Shown one piece after another: positions 1 to 8,099 of a stretch of DNA of 64,000 nt. The notes beneath the pieces are model-generated. The model saw only the letters and a list, made by a program, of their open reading frames with translations. It made no database searches and was not told the DNA's origin. The stretch lies in the NCBI RefSeq assembly GCF_002282855.1, contig NZ_NRIR01000003.1:186001-250000 (forward strand), given 5' to 3'. A program made the position numbers and the translations under genes. The DNA is from Paraferrimonas sedimenticola. Its GTDB lineage: Bacteria > Pseudomonadota > Gammaproteobacteria > Enterobacterales > Shewanellaceae. Each line of letters opens with the position of its first letter. Within the stretch, counting starts at the first letter, position 1.

Positions 1-74
1 CGTTTAGCGGCTTTGGTAAAGGAGCCTGTTTCAGCCGCAGCTTTGAATGCGGACAGTTGTTCTAGGGTAAGCAT
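1..74 (-). CDS. LysR-family regulator, N-terminal fragment (cut by window edge)
   Basis: Reading the minus strand from an ATG at 74-72 gives 24 residues starting MLTLEQLSAFKAAAETGSF and running off the left edge. This is the typical start of a LysR winged-helix DNA-binding domain and closely resembles the starts of the LysR proteins at the other end of this window. A GGAG-like ribosome site lies a few bases upstream. It is transcribed divergently from the amidinotransferase-family gene at 237, the classical arrangement for a LysR protein that controls its neighbour. Only the first helix is visible, so effector and length are unknown. Confidence 0.8.
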   Translation of the reverse strand, partial: MLTLEQLSAFKAAAETGSFTKAAK

Positions 75-105
75 TCCAGTCTCCAGTAGTAAATCTGCGT
101 CCACC

Positions 106-122
106 ATCCCATTCAATGGGAT
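106..122. promoter_or_regulatory. Inverted repeat in divergent LysR/amidinotransferase promoter gap
   Basis: ATCCCATT and AATGGGAT form perfect 8-base arms around a single C, between the divergent LysR start (74) and the gene at 237. Size and position suit a LysR operator. A possible minus-10 box TATACT lies at 155-160 reading right, with only a poor minus-35 at about 132-137. Operator function is inferred. Confidence 0.45.
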
Positions 123-236
123 TCAGACTATTTTAGTCTTTTTTAGCGATTCCTTATACTGCGCACAACTTGAAGCAGCCAAGACGGTTGCAAACCCGAT
201 GCAGGACGCGTTTTTTATCGTTTTTTTGAGGTAATT

Positions 237-1412
237 ATGTCTAATCCAAGTGTTCGCGATTTAGCTTATAACCCGTTACATAAGCCGGAAGACAAGAAAG
301 AGCAGTGGGACGTTTATAACAAAATGTGGGAGGAGCAGGTCGAAGGCAAAGGACTGAAAATGTTCTGCGACTGGGCCGGTGCTCCACTAAAAGCCGCTAT
401 CGTTGGCGACCCGTTCTCTATCTTTGGTCCTGATCCAGACTCAGCTGAGTTGAAAGCCTTGATTGCTGACAATACTGACGAAGAGTTTAAAGCGGCTTGG
501 AAGCGTCGTGCGGGTAAGCACTTTAGAGACTGTGACCCAGTACTCTACGAGAAAATCGTAAACGAAATTGCAGCGCGTGACGAAGCTTACGAGCAAGCTG
601 GTATCACCATTATTCGCAACAAGTTGGGTTGGTACCCAGATGAGATTGAGAACTTCAACAAGTCTTGGGGTGGTTCTAAGTTCTTGTCTATCTATGGCGG
701 TGGCTACTGGATTGTTCTGCGCAACCTGTGGACTCGCGCTAAGAGCCCAGGCGTATACGGCCAAGAGGCCGCGGCATCCGCTGCAGTAGCAGGTATCGTT
801 AAAGAAGACCCGGATGCGCGTTTGTATCCAGCACCTTCTAAAGAGCCAAATCCAATGGCGCCAAGTGGCGGTGTATTTGGCTTCGACCAAGCGGACTATC
901 GCTTGTTCCCGAACAAGCAGCTGGTATGGCACTTTGCCACCGCGGATAAGGCCAACATCGCTCATGACATCGACCCTCACTTAGTAAGCGGTGGCGTGCC
1001 AATGGGTAAAGACATGTACGGTCGTGTGTTCGACGATTACGGCTTTAAGCAGGAAGTGGTGTGGTTTGATAGCCGTTTGACCTATCACCATGACTGCTTG
1101 CACATGAACCTAGTTGAAGGCATGTGTGGTCTGCCAGACGTGGAAGGTTGGGGTTACCTAACTGATACGCCTAAAGCCATCGACGGCTGGAAGATTTTGC
1201 CAATTCCATTGGAAGACCAGCAACGGGGTGCGATGAACGGTGTGACTACCGGTACTGGCCAATATTTCATTGATGATAGCTGTACCAAGTCGATGAAAAT
1301 ACTGGAAGAAAACGGCATTGAGCCAATTCCAGTGCCTTATCAAAACACTTGGGATACCTTCCACTCGGGTATCGACTGCTCAGACTCGTCAATCTGGCGT
1401 GCCTACGACTAA
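237..1412 (+). CDS. Amidinotransferase/arginine-deiminase superfamily protein
   Basis: A 391-residue protein of the guanidino-group-modifying enzyme superfamily (glycine amidinotransferase, dimethylarginine hydrolase, arginine deiminase). Visible features are a His-x-Asp segment (YHHDCLHMN, about residue 285) and a C-terminal Cys in HSGIDCSDSSIWR (about residue 382). These fit the His and nucleophilic Cys that form a covalent amidino intermediate in this family. The length is near that of glycine amidinotransferases. No signal peptide is seen, so it is probably cytosolic. GAGG precedes the ATG by seven bases. The gene stands alone, divergent from a LysR gene and followed by a strong terminator, so it is probably a LysR-controlled single-gene unit acting on arginine or another guanidino compound. 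The exact substrate is unknown. Confidence 0.75.
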   Translation: MSNPSVRDLAYNPLHKPEDKKEQWDVYNKMWEEQVEGKGLKMFCDWAGAPLKAAIVGDPFSIFGPDPDSAELKALIADNTDEEFKAAWKRRAGKHFRDCDPVLYEKIVNEIAARDEAYEQAGITIIRNKLGWYPDEIENFNKSWGGSKFLSIYGGGYWIVLRNLWTRAKSPGVYGQEAAASAAVAGIVKEDPDARLYPAPSKEPNPMAPSGGVFGFDQADYRLFPNKQLVWHFATADKANIAHDIDPHLVSGGVPMGKDMYGRVFDDYGFKQEVVWFDSRLTYHHDCLHMNLVEGMCGLPDVEGWGYLTDTPKAIDGWKILPIPLEDQQRGAMNGVTTGTGQYFIDDSCTKSMKILEENGIEPIPVPYQNTWDTFHSGIDCSDSSIWRAYD

Positions 1413-1427
1413 TAGGTCGGAAGCCCA

Positions 1428-1457
1428 AGAAGCCGCTACTTAGATAGCGGCTTCTTT
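1428..1457 (+). terminator. Intrinsic terminator after the amidinotransferase gene
   Basis: AGAAGCCGCTA (1428-1438) pairs perfectly with TAGCGGCTTCT (1445-1455) around a six-base loop and runs into T residues. It begins 16 bases after the stop codon. It may also serve the convergent gene that stops at 1462. Confidence 0.85.
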
Positions 1458-1461
1458 GTGT

Positions 1462-2358
1462 CTAGAATTTATGGGCGATGCTGATAAAGGTACGCACACC
1501 GTGCATGTGATTGCGATGGCTTGGCTCGTCAAATACTCGAATACTCAAGCTGGATTTAATCGCCTCAATGGGCATGCCGAATTCTAAGCCCACACCAGTC
1601 ATTTGGGATCTGAAACGACCCAGCAATTGGCCAGCGTCATTGCTGCCTTTATCACCACTCAGATGACTCACATGGTACACATAGCCACCCAGATTCATGC
1701 CATTGCTAAACTTGCGTTGCAGTGACGACTCAAAGTAGCCAATGGTACCGGGCTTCATATCGCGGCCCCGGCGTAAATCTTTGCTGCGGTGCTCAATGTT
1801 AGAGGCGAAGTTCGCCTGCCAGTGGTCATTGATATTCCAAGTTGCTTGAGCACCAATTTGATGAACGTCGTAGGTCTTATCTGTGTTGGTATTTCCCTGA
1901 GCTAGACCCAAACGAAAGGTATAGTTGGCCGCTATATGCCAGTCGTTGCCCAAGGCCCAGTTGAGTTTGATGGGAGTTACCCAAGGACTGCGGGAAACCG
2001 ACAGTAGCTTGCCATTCATGTCTTGCTCTGAGCCTGGTGCGTAAAGCCCACCGGATACAAAAGTAGCTCCAAAGCTGTAGTGGCCTCCAAACAGTTTTTT
2101 ACCCGTGTTGTAGTGCAGGGTAGCTAACAAGACTTTGAGGTTGGTGTTTATTGGGGTGTTCACACCATTGGCGTCGACGCCCTTAATCTTGTAGTTACCA
2201 TAGGTCATGGCACCAATCAGACCTTTACCGGCAAATACGGCGGCATTTGCCGTGGCATTAAAGCCCGGTTGGTTGGCGGTCATCTCTGGAGCGACAAACT
2301 CTTCAGCGCTGACCCCTAAGGTGGTCATCATTAAAGCTGCGGCAACTAGGGCTTTCAT
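1462..2358 (-). CDS. Outer-membrane beta-barrel protein, MetA-pathway/SphA-like (tentative)
   Basis: About 298 residues. The start is the ATG at 2358, which has GGAG eight bases upstream; a GTG 12 bases earlier is in frame but overlaps that ribosome site. The N-terminus MKALVAAALMMTTLGVSAEEF is a signal peptide with cleavage near VSA. The rest has alternating hydrophobic beta-strands, glycine and aromatic residues (for example GKGLIGAMTYGNYKIKG) and ends in HKF, a terminal aromatic typical of outer-membrane barrels. It resembles the putative outer-membrane channels annotated as the MetA-pathway of phenol degradation family, which are linked to hydrophobic-compound uptake. This assignment is from general resemblance only. 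It lies tail-to-tail with the preceding gene, and its own promoter should lie in the 2359-2520 gap, where TTGACA occurs twice 14 bases apart. Confidence 0.6.
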   Translation of the reverse strand: MKALVAAALMMTTLGVSAEEFVAPEMTANQPGFNATANAAVFAGKGLIGAMTYGNYKIKGVDANGVNTPINTNLKVLLATLHYNTGKKLFGGHYSFGATFVSGGLYAPGSEQDMNGKLLSVSRSPWVTPIKLNWALGNDWHIAANYTFRLGLAQGNTNTDKTYDVHQIGAQATWNINDHWQANFASNIEHRSKDLRRGRDMKPGTIGYFESSLQRKFSNGMNLGGYVYHVSHLSGDKGSNDAGQLLGRFRSQMTGVGLEFGMPIEAIKSSLSIRVFDEPSHRNHMHGVRTFISIAHKF

Positions 2359-2520
2359 TTCGGTCTCCACTATCGTTTAAGCAAACACGGCGGTACCAAC
2401 TAGGGGCGGCCGGTTAAGTGGGCAACATGCTAAACAAGCGCTGGATTTAGCTCAAAGAAGCTCCCTTCAAGATTATTGACAGCTCGGAATTGACAATCCT
2501 ATTTGTCGGCGAGAGGGCAT

Positions 2521-2552
2521 AAAAAAATCCACTCGCATAAACGAGTGGATTT
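2521..2552 (-). terminator. Intrinsic terminator of the M13 peptidase gene
   Basis: AAATCCACTCG (2525-2535) and CGAGTGGATTT (2542-2552) form a perfect 11-base stem with a six-base loop. On the minus strand it is followed by a run of T (complement of 2521-2527). It lies just beyond the stop codon at 2579. Confidence 0.85.
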
Positions 2553-2578
2553 ATGGGCGTTTTGACTGCTAAGTCAGA

Positions 2579-4660
2579 TTACCAAATGCGTACGCGTTGG
2601 TCTTCTGGCAAATAGAGCTTGTCGCCAGGCTTAACGTCAAAGGCTTTGTACCAAGCATCGTGGTTACGTGGGGCTAGCGCACGGAAGCGACCTGGCGAGT
2701 GAACGCCGGCGCGCAGCTGGTTCAGCATGCTTTGCTCGGTGCGCTTTTCTTTCCAGACCTGCGCCCAAGCTAGGAAGAAACGCTGATCGCCGGTCAAACC
2801 GTCGATAACTGGCGCTTCTTTGCCGTTTAGGCTCAAACGATAGGCGTGGTAAGCCATCGCGATACCACCTACATCACCAATGTTCTCACCTAAGCTGTTT
2901 TTGCCATTCACGTTATTGCCCGGGATTGGCTCGTATTGGTTGTACTGCTCAACCAACATAGCAGTGCGCTTTTCAAAAGCCGCGCGGTCTTCATCGGTCC
3001 ACCAGTTACGCTGAATGCCTTCGGCGTCTGACTTAGAACCCTGGTCGTCAAAGCCGTGGCCCATTTCGTGACCGATTACCGCACCAATACCACCGTAGTT
3101 AACTGCAGGATCGGCGTTAGGGTCAAAGAAAGGAGGTTGCAAAATCGCCGCTGGGAATACAATTTCGTTGAACGATGAGTTGTAGTAGGCGTTCACGGTT
3201 TGTGGCGTCATGCCCCAGCGATTTCGGTCGGTTTTCTCAAGCTCTTTGGCAACCGAGTCGTCGCGGAAGAACTGACGCAGATTGTGAATATTGCCTAGCA
3301 AGTCGTCTTTGCTGATCTTAAGACCGTCGAATTCTTGCCATACGTCTGGGTAGCCGATTTTCGGGTTAAACGCTGCCAGTTTGGCTTTGGCGTTTACTTT
3401 AGTTTCTTCACCCATCCAGTCCAGATTGTCGATACGCTCGCCTAGGGCTGTGCGAAGGTTTTCAACCAACTCGGCCATCTGCTTCTTAGAAGACTCTGGG
3501 AAATAACGGGCAACGTACACTTTACCGATAGCGAAGCCCAGTGATTGAGTCCCGGACATTTCTTCAACCGCGCGCTTCCAACGAGGGCGAGGCTCGGCCT
3601 GGCCACTAAGCTGCTTGCCGTAGAACTCAAAGCTGGCGTTGTAGATGTCTTCGCTAAGGAACTCGGCGTTGCCACGAATGGCGTGGAAGGTCAGGTAGTC
3701 TTTCCAAGTGTCTACCGACTCGCTGTTCACAAGCGCAATCATGGCTTTGATTGGCTCAGGCTGCGACATGTTAAGCTCTGGTACTTTGTAGCCTGTTTGC
3801 TCGAAATACAGGTCCCAATTGAAATCTGGGTATTCAGCAGCCAAGTCTTTGCGAGCGATTTGGTTTAGGGTCAAGTCGCGGTTACGACGCTTTTCGCGAG
3901 GCCATTGGCCTTCGGCCATTTTAGTCTCAAGAGCAACAATCGCTTTGGCGCGCTCTTCAGTGTTATCCAAACCTGCAAAACCCAGCATGGTCGCAATGTG
4001 AGCTGTGTAACCTTCGCGGATCTTTGCGAAACGTTCGCTTTCTTCTAGATAGTAAGAGCGGTCAGGTAGGCCGATGCCGCCGGCACCGATAGACATTTGA
4101 TATTCGTTTGGATCTAAACGGTTGAACCACATTCCGCCGTAAATTGGCGAAGCACCGCCATTTATCCAAGCTTGGCCAAACAGCTTAGTTAAATCGTCGG
4201 TCGAGGCAACTTTGGCAATCTCGTCCAACATTGGCTGAATCGGCTTAATGCCTTGTTCATTGATAGTGGCCGTATCCATGTAGGCGGCGTAAAAGTCAGC
4301 AATTAACTGCTCTTCGGCATTCAAGTCGCTGCGACTAGTAATGTCTTCAATGATTTCTTTAACGCGCTCTTCGCTGCGTTCGCCTAGCGCTGAAAACGCG
4401 CCATAGCGAGTCTTGTCCGCAGGCATAACAAAATTGTCGTACCAAGTACCGCTAGCGTACATGAAGAAATCGTCGCCTGGTTTAACCGCTTCGTTGCGAG
4501 CAGTTAGGTCGATACCAAAGCGACCTAACTCCGCTTTCCCGGCAGGTGCTGGGGCAGTGGCTTCAGCGGTTTGTTTGACGGTAGGGGCTTGAGTTTCTGA
4601 GGTGCCACAGCCACTGATAAATGCAGCGGTGAGGGCAACGGCTAATAGAGAAGGTTTCAT
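2579..4660 (-). CDS. M13-family zinc metallopeptidase, lipoprotein (PepO/neprilysin-like)
   Basis: A 693-residue protein starting at the ATG at 4660. An in-frame ATG 33 bases upstream would add residues before the signal peptide and is less likely. MKPSLLAVALTAAFISGC is a lipoprotein signal with lipobox ISGC, so it is anchored in a membrane facing the periplasm or cell surface. The zinc site HEMGH is near residue 530, and the third ligand Glu lies in GENIGD near residue 590; both are diagnostic of M13 endopeptidases, which cut oligopeptides. NAYYN before the zinc site is also a family hallmark (substrate-binding Asn-Ala-Tyr/Phe-Tyr). The length of about 700 is normal for the family. It is a single gene with its own terminator. 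The role is probably peptide turnover at the envelope. Confidence 0.92.
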   Translation of the reverse strand: MKPSLLAVALTAAFISGCGTSETQAPTVKQTAEATAPAPAGKAELGRFGIDLTARNEAVKPGDDFFMYASGTWYDNFVMPADKTRYGAFSALGERSEERVKEIIEDITSRSDLNAEEQLIADFYAAYMDTATINEQGIKPIQPMLDEIAKVASTDDLTKLFGQAWINGGASPIYGGMWFNRLDPNEYQMSIGAGGIGLPDRSYYLEESERFAKIREGYTAHIATMLGFAGLDNTEERAKAIVALETKMAEGQWPREKRRNRDLTLNQIARKDLAAEYPDFNWDLYFEQTGYKVPELNMSQPEPIKAMIALVNSESVDTWKDYLTFHAIRGNAEFLSEDIYNASFEFYGKQLSGQAEPRPRWKRAVEEMSGTQSLGFAIGKVYVARYFPESSKKQMAELVENLRTALGERIDNLDWMGEETKVNAKAKLAAFNPKIGYPDVWQEFDGLKISKDDLLGNIHNLRQFFRDDSVAKELEKTDRNRWGMTPQTVNAYYNSSFNEIVFPAAILQPPFFDPNADPAVNYGGIGAVIGHEMGHGFDDQGSKSDAEGIQRNWWTDEDRAAFEKRTAMLVEQYNQYEPIPGNNVNGKNSLGENIGDVGGIAMAYHAYRLSLNGKEAPVIDGLTGDQRFFLAWAQVWKEKRTEQSMLNQLRAGVHSPGRFRALAPRNHDAWYKAFDVKPGDKLYLPEDQRVRIW

Positions 4661-4765
4661 TATTCTAGTGTCTACCTTGTTGATTAATCGCATTTATCTT
4701 GGAGTTTCCACAGCAAATGTCAACGCTCCAATTGTTAAGAATCTTAACAAAGTGACTATCAGAAC

Positions 4766-4789
4766 AAAAAAACCGGCCAGAAGGCCGGT
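4766..4789 (-). terminator. Intrinsic terminator of the TonB receptor gene
   Basis: ACCGGCC (4772-4778) and GGCCGGT (4783-4789) form a seven-pair GC-rich stem with loop AGAA. On the minus strand a T run follows. It is 20 bases past the receptor stop codon at 4810. Confidence 0.85.
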
Positions 4790-4809
4790 CTTTACTAGCG
4801 GAGTGTGGC

Positions 4810-7428
4810 TTAGTTGAACTTATAGCTGAAGTTAATACCAGCAGTTCGACCTTGACCAATTGCACTAACGGACTGGGCATGACCGTTCCACAAGTACTTG
4901 GTGTAGCCAGAGACCGCATAAACTTTGTCGGTCAAGTTGTTGATGTAGAAACCAACGCGATAGCTAGCCGTCTCGATACCACCGGTCAGGCGAGAGGTGT
5001 AGCTCGCTGGCAGATACATCTTGTTGATCGAATCCATATATTGTTTGGTCTTGTAGCCGACACTCAGCTTGGCGTAGCCGTTAAATGAACCAAAGCCTTG
5101 AATCCAATCAATACTCGCATTAGCCGTAAATTTCGGCGTGCGCGGCATATCTTTACCAGATACATCACCATCAGAAACCATGGTTCCAGCAGGCGGAACA
5201 TCAACACTAATTGGACCGAACATACCCATGATTGGCCCCATAGGACCAATGACTTGTCGTTGCTCAGGGTCAAACGGATAGTCGACTCCTTTCAGACCTA
5301 ACTGTTCGTAATCTAGGAAACCAGCATCCGGACCAAGGCCACCTTTGACAACTTTGGCATCGTTCCAGTTACCGCCGAAGTTAAAGCCAAAGTTGTCATT
5401 GATTTGCCAACGAGTATCTAGCTCAATACCAGTAACTTCGGTCTTACCCAAGTTATTTACAATAACGGTTGGGAACGAGTTCTCCGGCACATCAATGCTA
5501 GAAAAGCCACGCACTTGCTGCTTGTCCCAATCGATGAAGTAACCGGCAAGGTTGAACTTAAGCGCATCGTCAAACAAGAAGCTCTTAATACCTAATTCGT
5601 AAGTCCAGTTTTCCTCTGGATCATAAGTCATCTCAGAACCTGAAGCACCACCGTTTAGACCACCTGACTTAACACCTTTACCCACGTTTAGGTAAAGCAG
5701 CGAGTCTTCGTTCAAATCGTAGTCAATGGTGACACGAGGGGTGAAGTAACCCCAATCGCCTTCCATTTCACCAGTAGGGAATAGGAAGCCAGGCGCTCGG
5801 TTATCCGTGTGGTTATCGGCAGTCTTCTTCTCTTTGGTGTAACGACCTTCAAGGGTAACGTTCCAGTCATCCGAGAAGTCGTAGCTCAAAGAGGCAAATA
5901 CGGCGCGAGTGTCTGTGGTGTAGTCGGTTGCCTGCATTACCGGGATACCTTCTTCACCCGCGGTCATGCCGGCAGCCTCCAGTAAAATGGCCGAGTATGG
6001 GTCCGCACCAACCACAGCGTTGACTAGCGACTGTTTCAAATCAAGCTTCGAGTAGAAACCACCAACAACCCAGCCTAAATCGCCCGCGTAGCCACTTAAG
6101 CGCACTTCGTGACTCTGCTCTTTACGGTCATCGTTTGGCTGACCACCGTAGTCGTAACCCATTACACCCTCGTAGATAGCCATTGGGAACGGTAGTCCCG
6201 GCATATCTAGAATGATCGGCTGAATGTTAGGAGCTCCTGGGATGGTGCTAGGATCTGGTAGGAAACCAGCGGCCACTGCTGGCAGGATAACCGTACCGGC
6301 ATAAGAAGCTAATTGCCCTTGGTTCACTGTGTATTCACTGGTGTTGTAGCCACCAATATAGGTAAAGCTTACGTCATCACCGACATAGTCAAACTGCAGG
6401 GCGGTACGGTGCGACTTGCGAGTCTCACCTTCGGCTTCCGGTGCTACACCGGTAAAGCTTTTCTTCCACAAATCTTCGCTTAGCTCGCCGATATAGCGAG
6501 AGGCTTGACCAGAGTAGTAACTAGGAAAGACTTCAATGCTGCCATCTGGATTTTGCACACCGTCGCGGCCAAGAATAATTGGACGCATTGGCACGTTGAC
6601 TTTGAAGCCAGCGTTCATGTCTAAGTGAGCTTCCGCCATCGGAGTAATTTTGTCGTCGCCGTAGGTGTGCGACAAAGTAATAGCGGTGCTGTCGGTAGGT
6701 TCAATAATCAACTTAGCGCGAGCTAATTGGCTTTCGGTCAGACCTAGGCGACGATCGTCGATTTTCTTGCCGGTTGTTTGGTCGATATTCTCAATGGTCG
6801 AGCCGGAGTTATTGCTACTCAAGTCAACGCGGAAGCGAGCCCAATCGGTAATGCCACTTGATACGAAAAGGTCCACACCTTTGCGCTCGTCAGTGCCGAT
6901 AGTCGCGTCAATACCAGCGGTTAACTCTTGGGTGGGCGCTTTAGTGATGTAGTTAATTGCACCGGCGAATGCGTTACGACCGTAAATCGCCGATTGTGGA
7001 CCGCGAACGATTTCCACACGCTCCAAACCTGCAAGAGGCAGAACCGCGGCATCACGACCCGAGGCGTATACGCCGTCGATGAATACTGCCACGTTGGTTT
7101 CATCGCCCACCAAGCCTGGCTGAGCTAGACCACGAATTACCGGCTGGCTGGTACCCAGTGAACCGACGTTGTCGTAGGTTACCCCTGGAGTTTCCTCGAT
7201 GACATCCTGAATTGATGCAATCGCGGTGCGCTTAAGTTCCTCGCCGCCAATAGCGCTGACGGACACCGGAATTTTGTTGATCGCTTCTGCTTTATTACGA
7301 GCCGTTACTACGATGCGCTCGATTGACTCTTCCTTCTCAGCTGCGGTTTCAGCCAAAGCATAGGCCGGAACCAACGCATTAACTACGGCCGCGGCCAATA
7401 ACGGATGGCGAAACTTGAAACCTTTCAT
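4810..7428 (-). CDS. TonB-dependent outer-membrane receptor
   Basis: An 872-residue protein. MKGFKFRHPLLAAAVVNALVPAYALA is a signal peptide cleaved near ALA. The TonB-box-like ERIVVTAR lies at about residues 36-43, followed by the plug domain (IPVSVSAIGGEELKR, then RVEIVRGPQSAIYGRNAFAG, the classic plug end) to about residue 160 and a long beta-barrel ending in FSYKFN. It imports a large or scarce nutrient through the outer membrane using TonB energy. No ligand can be read from the sequence; the family also includes receptors for siderophores, vitamin B12, sugars and other large hydrophobic molecules. It is monocistronic, divergent from pelA across a 670-base gap, and is not part of the catabolic cluster downstream. 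Confidence 0.92.
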   Translation of the reverse strand: MKGFKFRHPLLAAAVVNALVPAYALAETAAEKEESIERIVVTARNKAEAINKIPVSVSAIGGEELKRTAIASIQDVIEETPGVTYDNVGSLGTSQPVIRGLAQPGLVGDETNVAVFIDGVYASGRDAAVLPLAGLERVEIVRGPQSAIYGRNAFAGAINYITKAPTQELTAGIDATIGTDERKGVDLFVSSGITDWARFRVDLSSNNSGSTIENIDQTTGKKIDDRRLGLTESQLARAKLIIEPTDSTAITLSHTYGDDKITPMAEAHLDMNAGFKVNVPMRPIILGRDGVQNPDGSIEVFPSYYSGQASRYIGELSEDLWKKSFTGVAPEAEGETRKSHRTALQFDYVGDDVSFTYIGGYNTSEYTVNQGQLASYAGTVILPAVAAGFLPDPSTIPGAPNIQPIILDMPGLPFPMAIYEGVMGYDYGGQPNDDRKEQSHEVRLSGYAGDLGWVVGGFYSKLDLKQSLVNAVVGADPYSAILLEAAGMTAGEEGIPVMQATDYTTDTRAVFASLSYDFSDDWNVTLEGRYTKEKKTADNHTDNRAPGFLFPTGEMEGDWGYFTPRVTIDYDLNEDSLLYLNVGKGVKSGGLNGGASGSEMTYDPEENWTYELGIKSFLFDDALKFNLAGYFIDWDKQQVRGFSSIDVPENSFPTVIVNNLGKTEVTGIELDTRWQINDNFGFNFGGNWNDAKVVKGGLGPDAGFLDYEQLGLKGVDYPFDPEQRQVIGPMGPIMGMFGPISVDVPPAGTMVSDGDVSGKDMPRTPKFTANASIDWIQGFGSFNGYAKLSVGYKTKQYMDSINKMYLPASYTSRLTGGIETASYRVGFYINNLTDKVYAVSGYTKYLWNGHAQSVSAIGQGRTAGINFSYKFN

Positions 7429-8099
7429 GAAGTCTACCCCACAATGTTGATTGTCTTGTTATTCACCGCGATTCGTTGTCGCTTGGAATACTTGGTTTCC
7501 GTCAGTACTTTGCTAACGAGTTATTGTTATTACTTTATGTCAATATCACGCACAAATTTTAACCATGCAACCAACATCACAAAATTTTTGACATTTATCA
7601 AACACAATCAGTCAGGGCTCTAACTTTTTGATTTTGGGTTTGACGGCAGGGATTGATGAGGGCCGTCGCCCAGCGGAATAAGCGCTCTGGCGCACCAAAA
7701 TTTAGACACTAGTCGTCGCTGTGGCAATCGCTTGTAAGCAAGCCTTAGGTTTTGAGATAACGCTTAATTGCGAGCAGCAAATCGTTGGCCAATTCTTGCA
7801 CAAACTAGTTAACAAGGGAGCGGAATAGGGTCAACCCTAGGGACAAACTCTGAAAACCGTTAGGCTCGTTAACACAGTTTGCCTACGTAAAAAGGTCGAA
7901 CTTAGGCAATAAATAATGTGATTTTCTGTGTTTGTGAAAGCCTTTCATAAAAAAACACGCTCAATCTAAATTGCGTTATGTAATTGATTGAATTTTAGAC
8001 AGTAAAACAAAAAGCCAATCGGCTCTTATATGTACTTCTTCTGTTAAAAGTTGCGAGGTATACTGCAATGGAGTTGTGCGCGTAAAAAAAATGTGGTGA
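7429..8099. other. Long intergenic gap between TonB receptor and pelA
   Basis: 671 bases with no convincing gene. It holds the divergent promoters. A minus-10-like TATACT at 8059-8064 lies 36 bases before pelA, but no good minus-35 is visible. A small inverted repeat TAGGG-TCAA-CCCTA lies near 7826-7839. The right half is AT-rich. I looked for a GEMM c-di-GMP riboswitch ahead of pelA and did not see its conserved core. Confidence 0.5.

Noticed and set aside
75-236. Plus-strand 73-codon frame from 13 to 234
   Set aside because: Overlaps the LysR N-terminus and the promoter gap; sequence is not protein-like.
441-980. 179-codon open frame antisense to the amidinotransferase gene
   Set aside because: Lies wholly inside a well-supported gene in the opposite strand, has no ribosome site and shows no protein-like motif.
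7429-8099. GEMM c-di-GMP riboswitch ahead of pelA
   Set aside because: The conserved core and tetraloop receptor pattern could not be found.
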